Assembly (NCBI GenBank): GCA_034933245.1
Contig: JAYFNX010000037.1
Coordinates: forward strand, 1-52,518
Direction of reading: 5' to 3'
Source of the DNA: Pelethousia sp034933245
GTDB lineage: Bacteria > Bacillota > Clostridia > Christensenellales > CAG-138
Length of the DNA: 52,518 nucleotides
Shown here: positions 22,618 through 29,824 of the stretch, piece by piece
Numbering within the stretch: the first letter of the stretch is position 1
Layout of the letters: every line of letters starts with the position of its first letter
The notes under the pieces: generated by a model
Database searches by the model: none
What the model saw: only the letters and a program-made list of their open reading frames with translations
Told to the model about the DNA's origin: nothing
Made by a program: the position numbers and the translations under genes

Positions 22618-25217
22618 AAAAACGCTCCATGAGCAGATATCTCATTTTGGGCGCCGTGCTTGCCCTTTTAATGGCAGCCCTGATTTATCGGCTCAGCTCC
22701 ATAACCTTGGCTGCGGGTTCCAGCTATGCCCAGCAGGCGGAAAGCCGCGCCACCTCCACCATCAGCATTAAAGGAACCCGGGGCCGTATTCTGGATAGGA
22801 ACGGCATGGTTTTAGCCTACAGCAAAAATAGTTATAACGTGGAATTTTTACGGGATGCGGATAATCGAACCGATTATGACAGCGCCGTTTATACCGAGGC
22901 CCTTATGCGGGCGATTCAAATCATAGAAGCGGGAGGCGGTACCACCATTGAGACTTCCTACATCCACATGGATGAGGAAGGGCGCCTCTATTATGATTGG
23001 CGTGTGACCAGCAGAGCCAACCAGGTGGCCCGCTATAAAAACTTCTGCGAGGCCATGGGATTTACTATCGAATTTGATGAAAGCATTAAGGACAAAGCTC
23101 TTTGGGACACTTCCGGCTGGCCTACGGCCGAGGAAAGCTATAAAAAGCTACGGGCGCTGTGGTTTATTCCGGAGGAGCTAACCTTTGAGGAAGCAAATAA
23201 GGTTATTTCCATCCGCCAGGAAGTAAACTTGAATAACTACCGGGCATTTGAGCCTATTACCATCGCCTACGATGTGGATATGGAGGTGGTGGCCCAAATT
23301 AAACTCCATGCGGACGAGCTTCCCGGCCTCCAGACCTCCCAGTCCACAACCCGGGTTTATCCCAGAGGTACCACAGCCGCCCACATCATCGGCTATTTAG
23401 GACGCAGCGCCACGGAGGAAATGGTTAAACAGAAGGGCTATTCCTACAACGATTATATCGGCGTGGCCGGCGTGGAGGCCACCATGGAAGGCTATCTTAC
23501 AGGCGCCACCAACGCCCACCAGGGAAGCCGCACCGTGGAGGTGAATAAGAATGGCAGCACCATTCGGGAGTTGGAATATGACGCGCCAACGGATGGAAAC
23601 GACGTGATGCTTACCATCGACTTAAACCTCCAAATGGTAACGGAGCAGGCGCTGGCGGACTTGATCGAGCAGATTTCCGTCACCGAGGCGGAACTACTTC
23701 AAACAAAAACGGAGACATATGCTAAGGTAGCGCCGGATAACGACATTTCAAAAATCAACACGGCCAAGACCGGCGCGGCGGTGGTGATGGATGTGAACAC
23801 GGGGCAAGTGCTGGCCATGGCCAGCTATCCGGGATTCGATCCAAACTGGTTTACGAGCGGCCTTTCCACGGAACAGAGCAAGCTGCTTTTCGGGGATGAT
23901 GACGATCCAACGAGCGAGGTGGGGCAAACCACGCCTACGCTTAACAAAGCCATCTCCACGAAGTTGGCGCCGGGCAGTATTTTTAAAATGATCACCGGCA
24001 TTGCCGGCGTGGCGGAAGGAAAGCTGAGCCTGGATGAGCAGATCAGCTGCGAATATGAATACTTCATCACCAATTCGGACGGTTCCCTGGTTGAACAAAA
24101 TGCGCCCAAATGCCATATAGGCAGCCTCGCGAAAGCCCATGCGAGCCATGCGAACCAGACCTTGTCCGATGCAATCCGAAACTCCTGCAACTATTACTTC
24201 TGCGAGGTGGCATACCGGGTCGGTATCGAGCGGCTCTACGCCTGGGCCGAATCCTTCGGCCTTACCAACCCCACCAATATCGAGCTCACCGGGGAGGCCA
24301 CGGGCATTGCGGGAAAGCAGAACGTGCTCTTTGATAATACGCTTACCAATGACGAAGGCGAATTGGAGGTCTATGGGCAAAAGACCAGCCTGCCGGGCTT
24401 GATTTACCGCAAGCTGAAAGAGAAGCTCACCGAATATGTGGGCCTGCGCCGCATGGAGGTGGATGAAGAGGCCATTGATAACTGTGCCCGTAAGCTCATG
24501 CAGCTTCAGGATGGCTCCGTGGAAGGCAAAGGCGACCAGGTCCGCCAGATTATCAGCGATGAGATCGGCATTCCCGTAGGTATCACCCAGGAGCGGAGGG
24601 ATTGGGTTAGCGCCATTACCTCCCTACTCAATGAGATTCAGTGGAAGCCTACCCAGACCATCCGCACAGGGTTCGGCCAGGGTGTTACGCTGGTGACCCC
24701 CATTGCCGTGGCCCGCTATGTTTCAACCTTAGCTAACGAGGGCACCGTGTATGATGCGCATATCGTGGATCGCATTTTGGACAGCGACGGCAACGTGGTG
24801 AAGGTGTTTGAACCCACGGTTTATAACCAAATCGAGCTGCCGGATGCCGTATGGGATGCTGTGAAGGAAGGCATGAAGGGCGTGGTGTCCCCGGAGGATC
24901 ATGGCGATGCAGCCAAAAAATTCAGCGAGGAGTTCCAGGATCAGCACCTGAAAGAAACCTCCGAAAAGCGTTTGGCCGGCAAAACGGGAACGGCGCAGGT
25001 CGGCGCAACGAACAAGATCGATATCGAAAACACCTCCTGGTTCGTTACCTTCGCGCCTTTAAACAATCCGGAGATCGCCGTGGTAGTATGCGTGCCGTAT
25101 GGTTTCTCCGGTTCCTCCAGCGCACCGGCCATTGAGGATATTTTTACCTACTATTTTGGCAAGCAGGAGTCTGCGGCGCCGGAAAATCTGGTGGATATCG
25201 GTTCCATCGCTCCATAG
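22614..25217 (+). CDS. mrdA: Class B penicillin-binding protein 2 (elongasome transpeptidase)
   Basis: An 867-residue protein, longer than the usual 600-700. It has an N-terminal membrane anchor (about residues 10-28), a dimerisation/pedestal domain beginning with GTRGRILDRNG, and a transpeptidase domain with SxxK in APGSIFKM (about residue 458), SxN in RNSCNYYF and KTG in LAGKTGTAQVG. It cross-links peptidoglycan outside the membrane during side-wall growth. Between SxN and KTG lies an unusual charged insertion of roughly 90-110 residues (around 585-690). There is also an extended N-terminal module. It ends the mre operon; no rodA or minCD follows. Confidence 0.92.
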   Translation: MKKRSMSRYLILGAVLALLMAALIYRLSSITLAAGSSYAQQAESRATSTISIKGTRGRILDRNGMVLAYSKNSYNVEFLRDADNRTDYDSAVYTEALMRAIQIIEAGGGTTIETSYIHMDEEGRLYYDWRVTSRANQVARYKNFCEAMGFTIEFDESIKDKALWDTSGWPTAEESYKKLRALWFIPEELTFEEANKVISIRQEVNLNNYRAFEPITIAYDVDMEVVAQIKLHADELPGLQTSQSTTRVYPRGTTAAHIIGYLGRSATEEMVKQKGYSYNDYIGVAGVEATMEGYLTGATNAHQGSRTVEVNKNGSTIRELEYDAPTDGNDVMLTIDLNLQMVTEQALADLIEQISVTEAELLQTKTETYAKVAPDNDISKINTAKTGAAVVMDVNTGQVLAMASYPGFDPNWFTSGLSTEQSKLLFGDDDDPTSEVGQTTPTLNKAISTKLAPGSIFKMITGIAGVAEGKLSLDEQISCEYEYFITNSDGSLVEQNAPKCHIGSLAKAHASHANQTLSDAIRNSCNYYFCEVAYRVGIERLYAWAESFGLTNPTNIELTGEATGIAGKQNVLFDNTLTNDEGELEVYGQKTSLPGLIYRKLKEKLTEYVGLRRMEVDEEAIDNCARKLMQLQDGSVEGKGDQVRQIISDEIGIPVGITQERRDWVSAITSLLNEIQWKPTQTIRTGFGQGVTLVTPIAVARYVSTLANEGTVYDAHIVDRILDSDGNVVKVFEPTVYNQIELPDAVWDAVKEGMKGVVSPEDHGDAAKKFSEEFQDQHLKETSEKRLAGKTGTAQVGATNKIDIENTSWFVTFAPLNNPEIAVVVCVPYGFSGSSSAPAIEDIFTYYFGKQESAAPENLVDIGSIAP

Positions 25218-25238
25218 GCCATCCATAGCCAGAACGTA

Positions 25239-25283
25239 AGCCAAGCGCTGCCCGATTCGGGAAAATGGGCGCTTGGCTTTTTT
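25239..25283 (+). terminator. Intrinsic terminator of the mre-pbp2 operon
   Basis: AGCCAAGCGC pairs with GCGCTTGGCT, followed by TTTTTT. Confidence 0.85.
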
Positions 25284-25294
25284 ATAGTTTCCAC

Positions 25295-25323
25295 TTGAAA
25301 AAACAGAACGTGTGTGCTATCCT
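25295..25323 (+). promoter_or_regulatory. dinB promoter
   Basis: TTGAAA and TATCCT are 17 bases apart, so transcription would start close to 25330, directly at the SOS box. Confidence 0.65.
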
Positions 25324-25330
25324 GTTATCG

Positions 25331-25342
25331 GAACGCACGTTC
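25331..25342. promoter_or_regulatory. LexA (SOS) box upstream of dinB
   Basis: GAACGCACGTTC is a perfect GAAC-N4-GTTC palindrome of the Firmicute LexA type, at about +1 to +12 of the predicted promoter. A weaker half-site, GAACGTGTG, lies inside the spacer at about 25306. Confidence 0.8.
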
Positions 25343-25364
25343 TATGGCGCGGAAAGAGGCAGGG

Positions 25365-26567
25365 ATGATCCTGCATGTGGATTTAAATTCCTTTTATGCT
25401 AGCGTATCGGTATTGGACAGTCATGGGTTCTATACGCCCGAAACGCCGCTTATGGTTTGCGGGGATCCGTCCAAACGGCACGGCATCGTGCTGGCGGCTA
25501 CCTATCCCGTAAAAAAGCTGGGCGTTCATGCGGGCATGCCGTTGCACGAGGCCCTAGCTTTGTGCCCGCAAGCCGTTGTAGCGCCCACGGACTATCCCCG
25601 CTACATGGAGCTTTCGGAGTCCTTTATGCACATTATGGAAAATTATTCCCCCTTGGTGATGCGTTTCGGCATTGACGAGGCGTATTTGGATTATAGCGGC
25701 TGCGAACATATTTTTGGCCCTCCAATCCAAGCGGCCCATGCCATTCGGGAACGGGTAAAGCGAGAGCTGGGGCTTACCGTGTCTGTGGGCGTGGGGGATA
25801 CCATGATAAAGGCCAAGATGGGAAGCGATTATAAAAAGCCGGATGCCGTTACGTTTCTGGATGAATTGTTTTGGCGGGCCCACATTTGGCCTATGCCGGT
25901 GGAGGCGTTGCAGTTTGTAGGCCATGCTACGGGGCGGCGGCTCAGGGAGATGGGTATCTGTACCATTGAGCGCCTGGCAAAGACCCAGGAGCGGTTGCTT
26001 ACGGGAACGTTCGGGAAATTAGGACGACAGCTCTGGCTTTTTGCAAACGGCATGGATGAGCGCCATATTGCCTATGAGCATGCGCCGCAAAAGGGGATCG
26101 GCCATTCCACTACGCTGGCGCAGAACGCGCCGGACCTGCCAACTGTATGCCGGGCCTTGCTTTACCAGACGGAGCGGGTTGCGGCGCGCCTGCGGGAGGC
26201 GGGTTTTCGCGCCTCCCTTGTAGGCGTACATATTCGCTATGCGGATTTGCACGGGCAGGGCAAGCAGGGCTTGTTGCCACGCCCCAGCGATCTTACGGGA
26301 GACATCTACGACAAAGCCCGGCAGTTGCTGGAATCCTTCTATACGGGCGGACCGGTACGGCAGATTGGTGTGCGAGTCGGGCAGTTTACGGGGGAGCCGG
26401 AACAAATTTCCTTTTTCGATGGTTCCGCCCGGGACGCCAAGCATCGGCTGGACAGGGCGGTGGATGCGCTGCGGCTGAAATATGGAGCGCACGCGGTAAT
26501 GCGCGGAGGCACAATGGCCTTTGAATATGATGAACGCGAGGACTTTACCCCTTTCCGGCGGGATTAA
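25365..26567 (+). CDS. dinB: DNA polymerase IV (Y-family translesion polymerase)
   Basis: A 400-residue Y-family polymerase. The first catalytic Asp lies in ILHVDLNSFYAS, and the Asp-Glu pair in FGIDEAYLDYS (about residues 104-105). The thumb and little-finger domains follow, with the helix-hairpin-helix region around VGHATGRRLREMGI. The C-terminus contains QISFFDG, a probable beta-clamp binding site. The ATG at 25365 fits a MILHVDLN start, with AAAGAGG upstream; an ATG at 25344 would sit only about 14 bases from the transcription start. The SOS box predicts DNA damage induction. Confidence 0.93.
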   Translation: MILHVDLNSFYASVSVLDSHGFYTPETPLMVCGDPSKRHGIVLAATYPVKKLGVHAGMPLHEALALCPQAVVAPTDYPRYMELSESFMHIMENYSPLVMRFGIDEAYLDYSGCEHIFGPPIQAAHAIRERVKRELGLTVSVGVGDTMIKAKMGSDYKKPDAVTFLDELFWRAHIWPMPVEALQFVGHATGRRLREMGICTIERLAKTQERLLTGTFGKLGRQLWLFANGMDERHIAYEHAPQKGIGHSTTLAQNAPDLPTVCRALLYQTERVAARLREAGFRASLVGVHIRYADLHGQGKQGLLPRPSDLTGDIYDKARQLLESFYTGGPVRQIGVRVGQFTGEPEQISFFDGSARDAKHRLDRAVDALRLKYGAHAVMRGGTMAFEYDEREDFTPFRRD

Positions 26568-26597
26568 CCCAGACGGTTCCCGAAAATGGATAGGGCC

Positions 26598-26654
26598 TTT
26601 CAATAAGGAAAAGAATGGGGTATAATAAGGTCGCGTGGCGTACCGCGCGACCTT
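26598..26654 (+). promoter_or_regulatory. Possible lgt promoter with adjacent hairpin
   Basis: TTTCAA and a perfect TATAAT (26621-26626) are 17 bases apart. AAGGTCGCG and CGCGACCTT form a hairpin at 26627-26654, right at the expected transcription start. The hairpin may instead be the weak terminator of dinB. Confidence 0.45.
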
Positions 26655-26678
26655 TCTTGAATGCTAGGAGGCTTGCTC

Positions 26679-27641
26679 ATGACAAATCCAGACCGGGTGG
26701 CGTTTACCCTTTTCGGCAAGGATATATATTGGTATGGAATCCTTATGGCGCTGGGCATTCTGCTGGCCATATGGCTTGCGGATAAGGAAGAAAAACGTAA
26801 GGGACTTCCCAAAGACACCATATTGGATGCCTGCTTGTTTATGATCCCCATAGGCATTGTGTGCGCGAGACTTTACTATGTGGTCTTTGAATGGCAGTAT
26901 TACAGCCAGCATCCCATAGAAATTTTTTACGTGTGGCAGGGCGGGTTAGCCTTTTATGGCTCTCTGTTGGGCGGATTGCTAGGCTTGTGGATTTATACCA
27001 AACGTAAAAAAGTGCGCATCCTGCGCATTATGGATTGTGTGGCTCCTGGGCTGGTGCTGGCCCAAGCCATTGGCCGCTGGGGGAATTTTTTCAACCAGGA
27101 GGCCTTTGGATTGCCCGTTAACAACGGCAGTCTTATGTGGTTCCCCATGACTGTGCGCATAGAAGGCGTGCATTATTTTAACGGTGAGCTTTGCAGCAAT
27201 CCCTATCATTTAGCCACCTTCTTTTACGAATCCATGTGGTGCCTCCTGGTGTTCATTTTTCTATGGTCTTACCGCAAGAAATTTAAGCACGACGGCGACG
27301 CATTTTGGACCTATGCCTTGCTGTATGGGTTTGAGCGCATGTTCGTGGAAGGCCTTCGGGGGGATAGTCTCTATCTTATCCAGCCCGGCGAGCTCATTGC
27401 GGGCGGAATTCGGGTAAGCCAATTGGGCTCTTTTCTGGCGGTATTGTGTATTGTGGCGTTTTTCTTGATCCGCAGGCATAAAGAAAAACAGCTTGGCCGA
27501 TTGATCTGGCCGGCGCCGGAAACGGAAACCTCCCCCGTGGCCGAAGAACCTAAGCCGGATTTGGAGCAAGAGAAGGCGGAAGACACCGCGTACGAAGCCA
27601 TGGATAAGGCGGAAGACGCGAAGGAGGACGGGGAGGCATAA
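26679..27641 (+). CDS. lgt: Prolipoprotein diacylglyceryl transferase
   Basis: A 320-residue polytopic membrane enzyme with about seven membrane segments. GRWGNFFNQEAFG is the Lgt signature holding the essential Arg and Asn; VWQGGLAFYGSLLGG is the conserved early block. It transfers diacylglycerol from phosphatidylglycerol to the lipobox cysteine of prolipoproteins, such as those encoded at 328, 29136 and 49764. AGGAGG lies 7 bases before the ATG at 26679, so the earlier ATG at 26661 is rejected. The last 45 residues are an acidic tail beyond the usual family end. Confidence 0.95.
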   Translation: MTNPDRVAFTLFGKDIYWYGILMALGILLAIWLADKEEKRKGLPKDTILDACLFMIPIGIVCARLYYVVFEWQYYSQHPIEIFYVWQGGLAFYGSLLGGLLGLWIYTKRKKVRILRIMDCVAPGLVLAQAIGRWGNFFNQEAFGLPVNNGSLMWFPMTVRIEGVHYFNGELCSNPYHLATFFYESMWCLLVFIFLWSYRKKFKHDGDAFWTYALLYGFERMFVEGLRGDSLYLIQPGELIAGGIRVSQLGSFLAVLCIVAFFLIRRHKEKQLGRLIWPAPETETSPVAEEPKPDLEQEKAEDTAYEAMDKAEDAKEDGEA

Positions 27642-27677
27642 TCTCCCACATAAAAAAGCCCAAATGGGAGGCTTCGT

Positions 27678-27734
27678 ATGAAGCCTAGAAAAAATAAAGC
27701 GGGGGATATGTTCGTATGCGAAACCTTACGATGA
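27678..27734 (+). CDS. Possible 18-residue leader peptide overlapping the pncB start
   Basis: GGGAGG lies 6 bases before an ATG that opens 18 codons (MKPRKNKAG...) ending in TGA 19 bases inside pncB, in another frame. Its Shine-Dalgarno is better than that of pncB. It could couple translation, or be chance. Confidence 0.25.
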   Translation: MKPRKNKAGDMFVCETLR

Positions 27735-29167
27735 TGACCGACTTGTATCAACTCACTATGATGTATGGTTATTACAAGCACGGCATGACGAAAAATGAAG
27801 CCATATTTGATCTGTTTTTCCGTACTACACGGCCAAACAGCGAGTATACTGTTATGGCGGGCACAAAGTCCGCCATCGATTATATTAACGACCTGCACTT
27901 TTCTCAGGAAGATATCGAATACCTGCGCTCCTTGAACCTGTTTGACGAAGGCTTCTTGAAAACCCTATTGGAGATGCGCTTTACCGGGGAAATTTACGGC
28001 ATGCCCGAGGGTTCGCTGGTATTCCCTTACGAGCCCCTTCTGCGGGTGCGCGCGCCCATTATGGAAGCCCAGTTGGTAGAAACGGCCCTTTTGACGCTTG
28101 TGAACCACCAGACGCTCATCGCGACAAAGGCCAGCCGCGTGGTTTATGCTGCCCAGGGGGATGCGGTGCTCGAGTTTGGCCTGCGGCGTGCCCAGGGGCC
28201 GGATGCGGGTATCTTTGGGGCCAGAGCCGCCGTGGTGGGGGGCTGTGATTCCACCTCCAACGTACTGGCGGGCCAGTGGTTCGGCTTGGCTGTGAAGGGA
28301 ACCCATGCCCATAGCTGGGTCATGAGCTTTCCGGATGAACTCTCCGCTTTCCGGGCCTATGCGGATATCTTCCCATCTACCTGCTTGCTGCTGGTGGACA
28401 CCTACGATACCCTCAGAAGCGGCGTGCCAAACGCTATCCAAGTATTCGACGAGCTGCGGGCAAAAGGTTACGAGCCCATAGGCATTCGTTTGGATAGCGG
28501 CGACTTAGCCTATCTTTCCAAAAAGGCGCGGGTGATGCTGGATGAGGCGGGTTATCCGAACGCCAAGATTTTTGCCAGTAGCGATTTGGATGAATACGTG
28601 ATTCAGGACTTGAAAACCCAGGGGGCCCGCATTGATGTATGGGGCGTAGGCACCCGGCTGATTACCAGCGCGGATTGGCCCGCCTTGGGCGGAGTCTATA
28701 AGCTGGCCGCCGAGGTGGTGAACGGGGCGGTTATCCCTAAAATTAAGCTTAGCGATAACGTAGCCAAGCTAACCAACCCCGGCTATAAAAAAGTGGTGCG
28801 CTTTTATTCCAACAGCACGGGAAAAGCTTTGGCGGATTTAATTATGCTCAATGAGGAAACCGTGGATGAAACCAAACCCTTGCGCATTTATCATCCGGAG
28901 CAGCCCTATAAAACTACGGTTCTTACCAACTTCCATATTAAGGAATTGCTGGTACCCCTGTTTATCAACGGAAAACAGGTATATGAATGCCCGGATACCT
29001 ATGCTGCGCGAGAATATAACCGGCAAGAAATGGAGACGTTCTGGGCGGAGCATAAACGCATGCTCAACCCCCAAGTCTATAAAGTGGATATTTCGGACAA
29101 GCTGTACGATCTGAAACAGCGGCTTATTTTAGAGAATGCAAAAAAAGAAGATATTTACAGCCTCTAA
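27716..29167 (+). CDS. pncB: Nicotinate phosphoribosyltransferase
   Basis: A 483-residue enzyme of NAD salvage, which makes nicotinate mononucleotide from nicotinate and PRPP. It opens with MMTDLYQLTMMYGYYKHG, the family start. GTHAHSWVMSF contains the His that is phosphorylated in ATP-dependent forms, and GIRLDSGDLAYLS is the PRPP-binding region. The ribosome site is weak (GGGGGAT). It overlaps the following lipoprotein gene by 32 bases. Confidence 0.95.
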   Translation: MRNLTMMTDLYQLTMMYGYYKHGMTKNEAIFDLFFRTTRPNSEYTVMAGTKSAIDYINDLHFSQEDIEYLRSLNLFDEGFLKTLLEMRFTGEIYGMPEGSLVFPYEPLLRVRAPIMEAQLVETALLTLVNHQTLIATKASRVVYAAQGDAVLEFGLRRAQGPDAGIFGARAAVVGGCDSTSNVLAGQWFGLAVKGTHAHSWVMSFPDELSAFRAYADIFPSTCLLLVDTYDTLRSGVPNAIQVFDELRAKGYEPIGIRLDSGDLAYLSKKARVMLDEAGYPNAKIFASSDLDEYVIQDLKTQGARIDVWGVGTRLITSADWPALGGVYKLAAEVVNGAVIPKIKLSDNVAKLTNPGYKKVVRFYSNSTGKALADLIMLNEETVDETKPLRIYHPEQPYKTTVLTNFHIKELLVPLFINGKQVYECPDTYAAREYNRQEMETFWAEHKRMLNPQVYKVDISDKLYDLKQRLILENAKKEDIYSL

Positions 29168-29705
29168 ACGAATATTTGCCGGTCTGGCGGTTTTGCCTTT
29201 ATGCCTGGGACTGTGCGGCTGCATGGTAAATACTTCGGCCGTGCTCCTTCCTGAGAACACCCTGGCCCCTGCGGCAACGCCTGTGCCAACGCCCGTGCCG
29301 GCGGTTACCCAAAGCCCACAGCCCATGGAGAGCCATGTGCCTATTGCCGGTGTGGATACCATGTATGACGAGATGGGGGAATATGTTTCGGGCGCGGCTC
29401 ATTTTCAGCGCTATCTTACCTATGAAAACATCCAGGTCTACGAACAGAATGAGGATACCTTTCTGGATGCCGTGGTAATAAATTCGTACCCCCAGCCCCT
29501 AATCTGCGCCTTAGACGTGGCCTTTTTCGATGAAGAAGGGGAGGAGTTGGCCTCCGCACGGGTCCAAACCAGGGATGGCCAATATGTGCTGCACCTTGCG
29601 CCAGGCGAAACGGTGATTTTCGCCCAGATCGATACGGACACAACCCTGACGGACAAGGAATTTGACCTTGTTTATAACGAAAGCTTGGGGGTTTTACCGG
29701 GATAA
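29136..29705 (+). CDS. Putative lipoprotein with FxLYD-like beta domain
   Basis: A 189-residue exported protein. Residues 1-29 form a lipoprotein signal (LAVLPLCLGLCGC, lipidated Cys). A Pro/Thr linker with TPVPTPVP follows. From about 85 to the end lies a beta-rich domain with NIQVYEQNEDTFLDAVVIN and a GQYVLHLAPGETVIFAQI strand, resembling FxLYD-type domains of Firmicute surface proteins. It overlaps the end of pncB by 32 bases, so the two are co-transcribed. Function unknown. Confidence 0.65.
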   Translation: MQKKKIFTASKRIFAGLAVLPLCLGLCGCMVNTSAVLLPENTLAPAATPVPTPVPAVTQSPQPMESHVPIAGVDTMYDEMGEYVSGAAHFQRYLTYENIQVYEQNEDTFLDAVVINSYPQPLICALDVAFFDEEGEELASARVQTRDGQYVLHLAPGETVIFAQIDTDTTLTDKEFDLVYNESLGVLPG

Positions 29706-29723
29706 ACATCTATATTTGCCAGA

Positions 29724-29777
29724 TTGACACATAATTAACTGGGGTGATACACTACATATAGTATCATCCCATTTTTT
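29724..29777 (+). terminator. Hairpin and possible promoter before the OYE/aconitase X operon
   Basis: GGGTGATAC and GTATCATCC form a perfect stem (29742-29769) around an 11-base loop, followed by ATTTTTT: a good terminator for pncB and the lipoprotein gene. The same stretch holds TTGACA (29724) and TACACT (29748) 18 bases apart, a plausible promoter whose -10 box lies in the inverted repeat. If so, TGATAC/GTATCA may be an operator. Confidence 0.6.
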
Positions 29778-29824
29778 AACATGGTCGTTCATGTGCAAAT
29801 CCAACAGAAAGTGAGGAAGTGGCA

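Noticed and set aside
27645..27684. Short hairpin AGGCTTC-GTAT-GAAGCCT before pncB
   Set aside because: No T-run and no known operator match; could be chance.
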